DNA of 64,000 bases, from positions 1 to 64,000 of the forward strand of contig JAQGDQ010001015.1 in the NCBI GenBank assembly GCA_030141605.1, read 5' to 3'. The translations under genes were made by a program, and so were the position numbers. Shown in pieces: positions 24,360 through 36,893 of this stretch. Each line of letters starts with the position of its first letter. The stretch's first letter is position 1. The notes under the pieces are model-generated. The model had not been told where the DNA came from, did not search any database, and worked only from the letters and a program-made list of their open reading frames with translations. The stretch is from Tubiluchus corallicola. Lineage: Eukaryota > Priapulida > Priapulimorpha > Priapulimorphida > Tubiluchidae.

Positions 24360-27300
24360 GACGCCTGGGAAAGAGTTAAGTAAATATAGCAGAGTGATTA
24401 CATGGGTCTTGAATTTCAAAAGCCCGCATTCCACACCTGGGAAAGAGGAAAGCTGAACAAATGCAGACAAGACTGTTAACAGTGTACGACATTCCAGGAA
24501 AATTGACGTAAGCTTTTCTACAAAGGAGCGTGAAGTAAAAACATTTCTCATTATTCCATCACTTTCTGGTATAACAGCCTCCCTCTCACATTAGATTTCA
24601 CCTTAACTCACGTTTAATATCACTTACTGTTTATGAGAAACTTTAAACTACGTAACTGATTCGCGATCACTAATCTTGCACAAAGAGATGCAACACAATG
24701 TGGTTTTCTGCATCCCAATTCACTGAGAGCAAAAGTCAGAAATCCAGTTGCTGACCAGTTTCATTTTTGCTTAACCTTGCAAATCAAAGTCTGTGATCAA
24801 TCATACTGTCATACATGCCATTATTTTTTCTCTTTGAAGTAAAGCTTGTAATAATAAAACCACCTGGGAAATACGATGTTTTGATAAGACTAAAAGGATT
24901 ATAAGCACAATAAGTGAGTTTGAGTTTTTAGCTTTGAAAGCATTTTGACGTATTTGCATTGAAAACAAAGAGGGAAAAACCAGATTGTTTTACCATCATA
25001 ATAAAGACTAAGCTGCGTTATAATAATAGGTGTTTAAACAAGACACAGACAATTTTAATTGTTCAAGCACAAGAGCAAACGTGGCTCGACACGAAAAGAG
25101 TAAACCTGTAAAGTGATTTGTTTGCTGAAGACAGAAATTGTCCCTCTCTGGCGCCAACTCTGTTATTATTAAAACTCAATGACAACGGATGATTTTTGTC
25201 CGCTCTTTAGTATGAATACTACTGTTTTTACATTGTGTTGTTATAATTAATGGATGCTGCGAATAAATGGTCTCTTAGCCATATTTGAGTATACGATAAA
25301 CGATGTTTTGATAGAAATTATGAGCAATTTAGATCATGGAGAGAACATTTTGTGTGGCAGACACTGTGCCACAAAATCCTGTAGCAAAAATGTGCCCAGA
25401 CAAAGAAATTCTAGTTTTGACTGTAGAACAGATTCGTGCAGAGAAAATAATTATCTCAGAATTAAATGAAAATACAAGAATACTGATGTAGTTTATACCG
25501 CCGCCACCACTCACAATTAAATTTGGCAGTGTATCATGAAAATACACATTTATTTAAGAACCAGGTTCAGTTGTCATTAATTTTCGTGAATTTTCATGAA
25601 TCTGCCAAAATAGTTGTTGGAAATTTTCATTATGCATGCATTTCATGTATTTTTTTGGCATTCATTTTTGGGTACAAACACTGGATGGTGAAAATATTTG
25701 ATCAAACCTGGGGGTCTGCATAGAGCGTGGCAGAAACGAGGTGTTCTCGTGCATGTGCAGGAGCAGTGAGTGTAGTGAAGCGCACATGAATGCTCATGCG
25801 CAGAACTGGCAAACGATTCATGACTCAACAATTTATTACTTTCAAGACTTATACTAACTTTCTGCACAACGCAAAATCAGGCAAAAATTTTAGCGCTAGA
25901 TTAGAAAAATTGAAAAATGCAAACTGGTATGCAGTCGGTACAGCAAGCCTCTACCCCTGGGTCAATTTTAATTAAGAGGAAAGGACACAAAATCTTGTTG
26001 AAAGTACTGATACTTAGCAGGGTTTAAGTACCTTGGCAGGTACTGCTCAGAAAGAATAAGGAAAGTAGGAAATCAGATTTAGTAAATCAGCTGATTCAGT
26101 CTTGATGTGGAATATTTAATCGGTAAACTTGTGGATTATTTTGCATTGGAAAAAAACTGTAAACTGCCAAGAAAGAAATCAGATTAAATTAACGACCAAC
26201 ATGATTAGTTGCTCTGTCACATTATAGAGTAACAATACATCATACAATGAAGATGATAAGGTATAAAACTATGCAACATAGAGTTAGTAAATCGTAATTG
26301 AAATTTTAGTATAAATAAACATCAGACATATGAATATTGAAAAACGAAAAGTATAAATATTTATTGATATTAAAAAGGCTTTTCGTTTATTAAAAAATGA
26401 TTTGTGATTATTCAGAATTGCTTTATTTGTATTCAATGATAAGTGCAAAATGTGTGCTTGCAAAGCATATTCGTCCATTGCTCGGCAGTTACTCCTTATG
26501 CCATTCTAGACTCACCATATTTACTGTATTCTCTCTACCCTTGAAAAACCAGGTAATATGAGAGATGTGCTTTTTTCAGCAGCCACCCAACTATTTAGTT
26601 GTAAGGTCCTATAGTGCCTAACTTTTATCACTAGATATTCTTCACGCCACCTCTCAACTTGTTCAACATCGCCCGCAGTTACCCAAAAAGTAACTACCTG
26701 TTAGATTTACCCAAAAGAGTAGAATATCTTCTCTTGGCATAAACCTTCGGGGTTATTCTCGATCTTTTAAGAAACTTTCGAAAATCGTCGTATATTATGA
26801 AGAAATTATTTTCCGTTACTATTCCTGGTGCCTCTTCCTGAGTTTTCTCATGTTTTGATTTCTTTAAGTTAATTTTAAATGTGAGTGCACTCTCGATGCA
26901 TGTTTAACATCATTGATGAAGATAGAATTTAAAATTTCTTTGAAAGTTTTTAGCCAGAAGAACTTTATATATTACAGAAAGCTGCAGTTTTAGGAAGTCT
27001 GCAAATTTGCATTACGTCAGAAGTTTAGCAAATTTTACTCAACCAAGATATTAAATTTTGGCTATAGTTCAGTGCTATATAATAAATCATGAATAATAAA
27101 TTAGCGTTTTTGATGAAATAGACCTCTTTGAGGCATTTTTGACTGGGAAACAATCCTGAGAATTTTGATGTTTTTGTGAAACCCCGTGAATTTGTAGAAT
27201 TAAAAATACTAAATCTCTGGCAAAAGAGATTACATAATGTTGATAAGTTGTAAAAGTGTTACTATCGTGCAGCACAATTTAGTTAAAATGCCCTTCTCAA

Positions 27301-27369
27301 GGCAAAGTTTAGAGTCGCTATTATTTTTAATAGTTCGCATAGTAAACAAAAGTCCTACACAAAATTAGT
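24360..27369. repeat. Fragments of R2-type repeats in both orientations
   Basis: 24360-24540 matches R2 subrepeats inverted (CCTGGGAAAGAGTTAAG). 24840-25215 matches 8960-9310. 25650-25800 matches the R2 tail (GAGCAGTGAGTGTAG). 26565-26680 is the tail inverted (CAGCAGCCACCCA). 26681-27369 has no visible feature. Confidence 0.5.
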
Positions 27370-28740
27370 CCTACCTGAAACTTCCCCTGGGAGTTCCAGG
27401 TAGGCAGCTTATCCAAACAAAAAACCTTCTACATTCTATTGACTTTCGTGTCTGTATTTGCTTTCCATCTCTTCTAACTCTTTCACTTGGAGTTCCAGAT
27501 TAACTAAACAAAAAAGATTCTCCCGTCTATTGATAATATTGTCTGTCTTTTAACCCATTCTTTCCAGTATTTAAACAGGGCGCAACTAGGGCAAAACAGT
27601 CGTATAACCTTTATCGCTAGATATTCTTCACGCCACCTGCAGATCAAATGTAGTTCCGTCTGAGAGCACTGGGAATAGAGCTTTGTTATCAAAGCGAGGT
27701 GTGTTCTATTATTTTTGTTGGAAGTTTTATGCTTGTAATAATATATCTCCCTGGGAAACATGTTTTGTTAAGATTGAAAGGAATGTATTTTTAGATTTGA
27801 AAGCTTTTCAAAGTGTTTGTATAGCAAATATTGGGGTAAAAGCTTTTCCTATGATAATAAAGGGCGAGACAGCTTAATAATAATTCCTGTTTGGATAAAG
27901 CGGAGAAATCTGAAAGTGCTCAGGAACGTGAACAAAAGACTCTTTACATTCTGTTTTATTCAAGTTCTGTTATTGATTTTGAGCATTGTTAAACTGCTGG
28001 AAGTGGCTCGGAAGTAAAGAAAATATTTTCCCACATTTTAACATCTTGTGCAATTTACCCACACTGAATTTACCCCCTACCTGAACACCTGGGAATGATC
28101 ACAGGGAATAGTTAAGTAAGAAAAATTGAATGAACCGAATGCCCTATAACTGAGAAGGATTTTGGAACATTTTTGTTTTTCCAATGAAAAATTTACATTT
28201 TGCCAAATTTGCTGATACCGTTACATATGAAACTGTGTTAACCAGATGTAATTGAAAATGCTGGGGGGGGGGAAATTTTTGTAAATCATTTCAGCATCAT
28301 TTCAAATTCTATATGCCATTGATTCAAAATTATTAATAGGTTTCTGTAAACTTGCAGTGAATATTTTTCCATGTTATTAAGTTCATGGGCAAATCAACCA
28401 CTCAAGAATTGCTACCCCTGTGACAAGAAAGAGCTTTCAAATCCGAGGCCCATAAATATTCGTCTTAGAACTTGTTTTGTTTGTGTTGGGATGTGAAAAA
28501 TTTCTAAAATTTACTTAAAATTATCTTGTGTCAATAAATCAGCCTAGGAGCCTAAAGAAAGACTCCACCGAAAGAGTTAAGAAAATAAAGCAGAACAATT
28601 ACACACTTAAACTTCAAAGCCTGCATTCCATACCTGGGAAAGATTTAAGAAAACATAGCAGAGTATTTACAGACTTGAATTTTAATATATTGAATTTCTG
28701 CAAATATATGGGTAAAAACCAGACTCTTTTGCCATGATAA
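27370..28740 (-). repeat. Composite repeat R2, inverted copy 5
   Basis: Read on the minus strand the blocks occur in the same order as at 5590-6900: subrepeats (28560-28680), the GGGCCTCGGATTTG block (28300-28470), the AAATGTGGGAAAATATTTTC block (28010-28110), the A-block (27660-27975) and tail units. It is nearly full length and includes a nine-base run of G at 28263. Confidence 0.65.
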
Positions 28741-28859
28741 CAAAGGAGAGGCTGTGTAATAATAATAGCTGTTTAGATAAGAGGTGAGGTATTTAAAGTG
28801 CTCTACCACTTGAGCAAACATGGCTCGATATGAAAGAGTAATTTTCTAAAGTGAATTGT

Positions 28860-31060
28860 TTGAAGAAGAGCTCTCATGTGCATCATTTCTTCCATACGCA
28901 TCGCTACACTCAGTGCTCCAGCATGTGTGCGAATGCAACACGTCTCTGTCGTGCTCTACACAGGCAGGCATACTTGGGTAAAATATTTTCGTCATCTAAT
29001 GAATGTACACTATCCAATAATGAATGTCGAGAAGTAGTAGAAAAGGCTGAATAATGAAAACTGTGTTAGTAAATTTCAAGGATTAAACCAAACAAAACCT
29101 TGTACTTAAATAAATCTGTGTCTTCTTGTTACACTGGCAAATATTTTGTGGGAGGGCTGTAGGCGGCAAAAATGCATCACTAGTCTTGTATCTGCTTTAG
29201 GTCTGTACGAGACAGTATAGGAATCTTAACTCATGTCAAAACTAGATTTTTTTCTTATTCCTGGGCTCATTTTTGGCACACAATGTGCGCAACACAGAAA
29301 GTTCTGTCCATGATTTAAATTAGATCTAAGGACAATTTATTCACATCAATAATTAATAACCACAAGACAATATCAAGTCAAAGAAAGCAATGCAAGAGTA
29401 AGATTATTCATACTAAAGAGCAGATAAAAATAATCCGAAGTTTTTGAATTTGAATGATAACAGGGTTGATGCCAGGTGATTGATATTTGAGAGACAATTT
29501 CTGTCTTCAGCAAACAAATCACTTTACGCATACGCTACACTCAGTGCTCCAGCATGTGTACGAAGGGAATGCATCTCTGCCATGCTCTGCATAGACTTGC
29601 ATATACTTGGGTAAAATATTTTCATCAACTAATGAATGTACACTATCCAATAATGAATGTCGAGATGTAGTAGAAAAGGCTGAATAATGAAAACTGTGTT
29701 AGTGAATTTCAAGGATTAAACCAAACAAAACCTTGTACTTAAATAAATCTGTGTCTTCTTGCTACACTGGCAAATATATTTGGGTGTGCGGTAGGTGGCA
29801 AAAATGCATAACTAGTCTTGTATCTGCTTTAGGTCTGTACGAGACAGTATGTGCGCAACACAGAAAGTTCTGTCCATGATTTAAATTAGATCTAAGGGAC
29901 AATTTATTTACAACAATAATTAATAACCACAAGACAATATCAAGTCAAAGAAAGCAATGCAAAAGTAAGACTATTCATACTAAAGAGCAGACAAAAATAA
30001 TCCGAAGTTTTTTAATTTGAATGATAACAGGGGTGGCGCCAGGAGATTGATATTAGAGAGACAATTTCTGTCTTCAGCAAACAAATCACTTTAGAGAATT
30101 ACTCTTTCATATTGAGCCATGTTTGGTCATGTGATTGAACACTTGTCTTGTTATTGTGCCTATAAATCCTTTTAGTCTTATAAAACTTGGCATTTCCCAT
30201 GCGGTTATATTATTACAAATCTCACTTCAAACATTGTTTAACAATTTTGATTTTAAATGCATAATACTAAATCAAAAAACAATCGTTTTTTCTCAACTCA
30301 CTTGCGTACTTCTTAATCACTACTGGTTGTTGTTAATTATTATTTTTTGATAAATTTTTGCACTTAATATTTTCTTCTTGTTGTTCAGTATTTACTTTAA
30401 AAAATAAATTTGTTTCTGGTTTATCGCACCAAATGAAAGCTGTTCTGCTGCTTTTCTAATATTGTTTTGGGCACGTCCACAGTAAGGATTTGTGTCATTT
30501 ACTGTTTATTCAGTCTGATCCAGGGGTAGAGCCATGCTGTGCTAGCTGTTAAATTCTACAATTTTCTTAATATAGTGTTAAATTTTTCCCGATTTTGCGC
30601 AGCCAATAAAAGTCTTTAAAGTAATAATTTGAAAAGTCATGTGTACGAAGGGAACGCGTCTCTGCCATGCTCTGCATAGACAGGCTTACTTGGGTAAAAT
30701 ATTTAATGAATGTACACTATCCAATAATGAATGTCGAGAAGTAGTAGAAAAGGCTGCATGATGAAAACTGTGTTAGTAAATTTCAAGGATTAGAGCAAAC
30801 AAAACCTTGTACATAAATAAGTCTGTGTCTTCTTGTTACGCTGATAAATATATTTGGGGGTGCGGGAGGTGGTAAAAATGCATCACTAGTCTTGTATCTG
30901 CTTTAGGTCTGTACGAGACAGTATAGGAATCTTAACTCATGTCAAAACTCGATTTTTTTCTTATTCCTGGGTTCATTTTTGGCACACAATGTGCGCAACA
31001 CAGAAAGTTCTGTCCATGATTTAAATTAGATCCAGTTTCTGTCAATGATCGTATACTCAA
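28860..31060 (+). repeat. Unit of about 600 bp repeated three times (R3)
   Basis: Units at about 28890-29530, 29525-30110 and 30640-31060. Shared landmarks: AATGAATGTACACTATCC, GAATGTCGAGA, AAAACTGTGTTAGT, CTTGTATCTGCTTTAGG and GCGCAACACAGAAAGTTC. The first two are directly adjacent; unit 3 is separated by 500 bp of other DNA. The second unit lacks a segment of about 70 bp present in 1 and 3. No coding content. The right part of each unit matches the 8.96-9.31 kb block inverted. Confidence 0.75.
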
Positions 31061-31900
31061 ATAAGCCAAAGAGATTTTTTAAACATCCGTTGATAACAAC
31101 AAGACTATTTCAAATCAATGAAAGCAATGTTAATTTAAGATTCAGTTCAAGAGTTTATTCATTTCCACTTTGCATCTTACAATTATCATTAAAATACAGA
31201 TAATTATCCATTTAAGTAAATATAAATATAAATAAATGCAGTGTTATCGAGAAATTACAAAATGCAGCATATACATGTGCAAATTACATTATAGAATAAT
31301 TGTGATGCATACAGTTTGAGCCTAAAATCACGGCTTGACAGGCCAAACTGTACGTGGAAATCTTAAAAAAAAGTGGGGGGAGTAGTAATTTCAAGAATTT
31401 ATGAAATGGTTGACCGATATTTGGAAATACAGTGAATACCTTGGCTACACAAGTTAATACTTACTAAATAATTGACCTAGAGTAAATTATTTTCCATCTC
31501 CTTTATAGGAACTAGTGTGCCCAATTTTATAAGCAGTGATGATTATGCAGTGATATAGTGCATTATTAGTAACATTTATTATAACGATCATGATGATGAT
31601 GATGGCGACGAAGAAGTTGATGATACTCATGATGATGATCTAGGTGATGATCATAATGGTGATGATGATGATGATGACGACGTTGATTAGTGATAATGAT
31701 TATTGTTATTGTTAATATGACTCCTTTTCTGGTTCCTTTTACAAACTCACTTGTAGTTTTTTTACAATTTTTTTCTACAAACTCAAATTTTTCTACAGAC
31801 AGCCACTTATCTGCACTGTCCAAAAAATATAATGGCAAATGCCCCCTTGTAATAAGCTTATTCTATAACTTGCTGAATATGGTTATCAGTGGTCATCGAC
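31061..31900. repeat. Unannotated DNA with (GAT)n microsatellite
   Basis: 31588-31684 is an imperfect GAT/GATGAC simple repeat. The rest is AT-rich without features. Confidence 0.5.
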
Positions 31901-32230
31901 TGTAAATATAAATAAAACTCAAGCAGTTATTTCTTATAAAACAGGCAAAAATTTAAAAAAATATAATTTTTGCTTTAAGGATTGAAACTTTTGAAAGTAA
32001 AAGAAAAATAAGTATTTAGTTTTAGAGTTCGGTAATTTGGGTTATTTTAGGGATAGTATTAATACCATAAATGATACAGGTATGAAATGTATAAATTTAT
32101 TACATCAGACTTTATTTTCTTATGATATTAATTCACAGATAACAATAAGAATTTTCAATGCTGTCATCAGGCCTCAATGTTCGAATGCTTCAGATATATT
32201 GTTACCACATTTTTATAATTTTTGAAGAAT
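31900..32230 (+). pseudogene. LINE fragment, region after the reverse transcriptase core
   Basis: Plus-strand translation reads KTGKNLKKYNFCFKD, then CINLLHQTLFSYDIN and IRIFNAVIRP. This is the order of the thumb/post-catalytic region in non-LTR reverse transcriptases (the IFNKSGK-like segment, then the FD..V.P segment). It resembles the 19.0-20.1 kb remnant in layout but lies in the opposite direction. Stops and frame changes are present. Confidence 0.5.
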
Positions 32231-33545
32231 AATGAATATTAAATTTGCAGACCTTTTCATAGGGACCTGTTACAGGGAGAGTTGCCTTAGCCATATTCTC
32301 TGTTTCTATCTATCGTAAAAATAAACTGGAAACACAACAGATGAGTTTTTCAGAGAGCCACTCATCTATTTAGTTGGAAGTTTATATAGTGCATAACTTT
32401 CATCGCACTCTTCACGTAATCATTCAACTTTTTCTGTTGTTCTCAATAAGTGACAGAAGATCAAAAGCAGTTCCATCTGAGAGCACACAGAATAAAGTTT
32501 TGTTATTAAAGCACAGGTGTGTTCTATTATTTCTATTGACGTTAATGCTTGAAATAATATAGCACCCTGGGAGACGTGCAACGTGATGTTTTGCTAAGAT
32601 TGAAAGGACTACAATGTATTTTCAGATTTGAAAGCTTTTCAAAGTGTTTGTATTGCAAACACAGGGGTAAAAACTGGTTTTCCTTATTATTATAATAAAG
32701 GGTGAGACTGCGTAATAATAATTGCTGTTTGGATAAGACGGAGAATGTTTAGAGTGCTCAGCCACCTGAACAAAGAGTCTTTAAAAGTGAAATTCTAAAA
32801 TTCAAGTTCTGTTATTGATTTTGAGCAAGGATGAATTGCTTTCAGTGGTTCTGAACTAAAGAAAAATATTTTTCTACACTTTAGCTTCTTGTGTAAATTA
32901 ACCACACCTGAACACCTGGGAAAAGATGCCAGGGAAAGAGTTAAGAAATACCACTCAAACATAGGCGCCAAAGAATTGAACAAACTGAATGGCTTAAGAT
33001 TGGGAAAGATTTTGGGGCATTTATTAAAATTTTGCTAAACCTGCAGATACTGTTACACGTAAAACTGCTTTCACTGGATATTATTGAAATTACTTGGCAC
33101 AAAAAAATTGTAGATTATTTCAACGTCATTTCAAGTTCTGCCATTGATCTAAACATGTATTAGTAGTTTCCTGTACACAAATCCAAATCCAAGGTACGCA
33201 AATGTTTATCTTTGAACAATTTTCGCTTTGTGTTGGTGGTTAAGAATATCTTGTGTCAATATATTAGCCTGAGAGTCTAGAAAAAGATGCCTGGTGAAAG
33301 AGCTAAGAAAACAAAGCAGAGTGTTCACACACTTGAATTTCAAAAGTCTGCATTCCACACCTGAGAGAGAGAGAGAGTTAAGAAAACAAAGCAGAGTGTT
33401 TACACACTTGAATTTGAAAAGTCTGCATGCCACACCTAGGAAAGAGTTAAGCAAATAAAGCAGAGTGTTTACACACTTCAATTTCAAAGGCTGCATTCCA
33501 CACCTGGGAAAGATTTAACAAAGAAAGCAGAGCAAATACAGACAA
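32231..33545 (-). repeat. Composite repeat R2, inverted copy 6
   Basis: Same blocks inverted. It has three consecutive subrepeats of about 70 bp (33290-33520) around GAAAGAGTTAAG...AAAGCAGAGTGTTTACACACTT, more than other copies, and an AGAGAGAGAG stretch at 33363. Confidence 0.65.
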
Positions 33546-34904
33546 GACTAATAATATTCTACGTACAACATTCCACTAAAATTGACAAAATCTTTTCTAC
33601 AAAGAAGTGTGAAGCAATAACCATTTCTCATTATTGCCTCAATACGTATTGCGTATGTCTTAGTATCACTTTCTGCACAGGAGAAACTTTAAACTCCAAA
33701 ATACCAACATTCTTTTAAATTCTTCATATTTAATTCACGATAACTAAACGAGCAAGACAAAACACGAAGGTTTGGGAGATGAACACTTTCTTTGTGAAGC
33801 AGCAGCAGGTTCTAGTAGATCAAATGGAAAGTATGAATGAGATTAATTATGAAATTAATCCATCACAGCAGTATCTCAATGCAGTTACCAATTTTTGGGG
33901 TAGCTGATTTAATCATTGCTTTGCAGAGTGATGCAAACTGATTCAGTGTTCTGTTTCTTTATCTAAATAAAATGTTTTCATTATTCGAAAAATCAATATT
34001 GCCGAGGAAATTCTGCAACAATTTGAGCAAATAAGCCACATGGATACATTCTTTTGAGGATTATACCTCGAGTGAAATGAGTTTTGAACTTATGATTTAT
34101 AGACACTGATTCGCGATCAAGAAGTTTGCAAAAATATTTTTCAAAGTCACGCCCAATAAAAGCACTTTCAAATTCAATACGTCTATATTTGGTTTAAAAC
34201 ATGGATGAATATTTTACTTCTTTGTGTTAAACTGTGAAAAAGTAATTTACCAGATTTCAGAATTCTTAAGTAAACTAGTCACACCCTGTTTACTGTTTAA
34301 ATGCTGGAAAGAATGAGCTGAAAGACAGAGAATATTATCAATAGACTGGAGAATATTTTTTGTTTGGTTAAGCTGCCACCCTGGCACTCCCGGTGAAAGA
34401 GTTAAGAAAAGACTCATAGCAAATAGAGACAGGAGTATCAATAGTCTGCAGAAGCTTTTTGATTAGCTAACCTCGGGAACCCCAGTGAATGCTAAGAAGA
34501 GATGAAAAGCAAATGCAGACAAGAATGTCTACAGAATATAAACTTTTTAAAATTAAATCATCACCCTGGATCACCATTGAAAGAATGGCAAAATACTTCA
34601 ATTGAGTTAAAAGTACCGGATTGTAATCACAAATGATCCGAGCAGAATCATGTTTATGACGTGAAGTATTGAAAGTTATACTTATTGCTATGAACAACAT
34701 GCTTCAAATGAGCTGTACCACTAGGCACTAACAGATTATTAACTAAAATTACCAAAATTTAATCTCCTTTGCCAAAAGAGAGCTTATCATGTCAAATCAT
34801 TATCATGTCTTATCATTGAGAGCCCACAGGTAGAGGTGACAGAACAAGAGCAAGAAAATAAATTTTGGAAAATGCAGAAAAGTTTATTAAAAGACTGAAA
34901 ATAA
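33546..34904. other. Unannotated DNA with a few R2-related tandem units
   Basis: 34330-34600 contains units like those at 7100-7440. The rest shows nothing supportable. Confidence 0.45.
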
Positions 34905-35237
34905 TGTTACGAAGGCAGATTATGACCAACCCCCTAATGTTAGTAATGGGTATGGTTGAGAAGCCCAGTAATGCATATGTACCTGTATAAAACAGAATGC
35001 ATGCCGTAATTTGACGATTCCAACCTGGCCTTTCTGTCTGTAAAGGTGAATGCGGTAAGTTTGCTGATTTTTATACAAAAGTCTGTTCACATGTCATGGG
35101 GTTACTGGTTGTGCATTAAAGTTTATTTTACATTCGTATTCTTTTTACTTTTCTCGTCTGCTGTAAAGTATTTCATAACTTGTATGTCGCTCTATACATC
35201 CTGAGACGGATCCGCGCTGGAACCCGGATCCATTACA
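34905..35237 (+). mobile_element. Putative solo LTR 1
   Basis: 333-bp segment starting TGTTACGAAGG and ending GGATCCATTACA, flanked by a perfect 4-bp direct repeat ATAA (34901-34904, 35238-35241). It has a TATAAAA at 34986-34992 and an ATTAAA at 35115-35120, as expected for U3-R-U5 of a Ty3/gypsy-type LTR on the plus strand. No primer-binding site or gag-pol follows, so this is a solo LTR. A 4-bp flank can match by chance. Confidence 0.5.
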
Positions 35238-36543
35238 ATAACATGGAAGATTTTAACATTTGTGCGAAACAGCTCAAATCCAATGTATAAACGAAGATTC
35301 CTGTGCAACAACCCCGATTGATTGAATAAATGCTATTGCAAATGTTTGACACAATAACTCTTTAGAGCCTCGGTAAATTACGTCACAGTTTGTTGTGAAA
35401 TACTAAACATGAATGAATAATTTCCTGCATGTTTGTGAAGTAATGAAATGTATTTCAACAAATTCACACTTTTGCAAATACGTAAAACCTGGAAAAAGAT
35501 GCCAAGATAAGTGTTAGGAACATCTATAGATTAAAATAAATTAAATGGATTCATAATTTTTCTTACTGAACGTATGCGCTGTTGTAGAGCTGGTAAAAGA
35601 ATACTCTACGAAGATTTTGCTCTTACAAAAATAGCAGGGCTAAAAATACAAAAACTGTTTGTTCCAGAAAGCTTGAAATAGGTACTCGTGGTGCACTGTA
35701 ATTATTCGTTTACTTGGACAAGCAAAAATTTGAAAAATTAAGTTTATTTTAGCACCCCCCAAAAAAACAAAGTTTTAACAGCTGTGTACATACGTTCTAA
35801 ATTTTGCCAAACTGACTTTTTGCACTTTGCAATAGCTGACACTATGTGAGCAGCTAGAATTTAGTCACTCGTGACAGTTCAGTGGCTCGTCTTACGGGTA
35901 AGAACAAAACCTTATGTGCTAAACTTTCATGCCTTCAATTTCAATGAAATATAGAAAAGTAACGATCAATATGCAACTAAATCATATAATGAAATAAGTT
36001 CTGTTGCTTTCTTCATTTTCAGTGTTTGTATATTTTTTTTTGCAAACCAATGGATAAAAGATTTGCTTCAATGCCACTCTTTAGCTGAGGCTATTATTAA
36101 CACGTCAAGGTAATTTTTGTTGCACCTGGGCGTGCATTCACAGAAAGTAACAGCAACCATGGCAGCTAGCGTTGAACAGTTTTTTAAGCAGATTTGATGT
36201 TTCAGATGCATAATATCCTTTCTGAAAACCTTATTAGCGATTGAATGCAAGTTCTTACATTTGACACTGATGACAATGAAATTATTTTGAACGATAATTC
36301 ATCTGACATTGCATGAAGAATATAAAGTCTGTTTAACTATAATTAGTTTGCGTTTATTTGTGTTATGCTAAAAAATTGCTAGCATTACAATAAAATTGCG
36401 ATTTTTTTAATTGAAATTAACATACAGCTTCAACAGACAAGCAGATACAGTTAACGGAGAAACGGTGACAGTAACCTGTTAGATGCGTGTTAGATGCTGA
36501 TAGATTAATTAATGTAGAAAAATGCATCACAGGCATGATGTAC
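35238..36543. other. Unannotated intergenic DNA
   Basis: AT-rich, no supported feature. Confidence 0.5.
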
Positions 36544-36893
36544 TGTTGTGGAGATCGCTGGCATCTATTAGAATTACATAGAACGTTGTATAATGTTCTG
36601 CTAGAATGATCGTCTTACCGTGTGGAACGTTCTGGAACAAAACTTCTGGAAGCTTCTTGGGCACGCTATATAAGGAGAAGCAGGCTGCTGAGACGGGAGC
36701 ACTTACACATTCTCTTGTATACTTACATTTTCAGATACACTTAAACGTTTTCCAGATTTTTACATTTACTGTAAACATTTCGCATTCCTTCATATTTTTG
36801 TGTTGTAGAATTCTCGCTTAATAAACTAATTTAACTTGAGGGCGTGTTTTCTGGTTTTCTCTACGAGCCTTTCAAGAGAAACAAAATACAACA
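36544..36893 (+). mobile_element. Putative solo LTR 2 with heat-shock-type promoter
   Basis: 350-bp segment beginning TGTTG and ending CAACA, a perfect terminal inverted pentamer. It is flanked by TGTAC (36539-36543) and TGTGC (36894-36898), a 5-bp target duplication with one mismatch. Internally there are heat-shock-element pentamers (36624-36660), TATATAAG (36667-36674) and AATAAA (36820-36825), in the order U3, R, U5. No internal retroelement sequence adjoins. Family assignment (gypsy or BEL) is open. Confidence 0.55.
36624..36660 (+). promoter_or_regulatory. Two heat shock elements upstream of a TATA box
   Basis: GAAcgTTCtgGAA at 36625-36637 is three perfect alternating pentamer cores. 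TTCtgGAAgcTTC at 36644-36656 is three more. The TATATAAG starts 11 bp after the second group. Established knowledge: arrays of inverted nGAAn units bind HSF trimers. Induction by stress is inferred. Confidence 0.65.

Noticed and set aside
28850-31060. CRISPR-like array
   Set aside because: Units are hundreds of bp long, few and eukaryotic; there are no short repeats with unique spacers.
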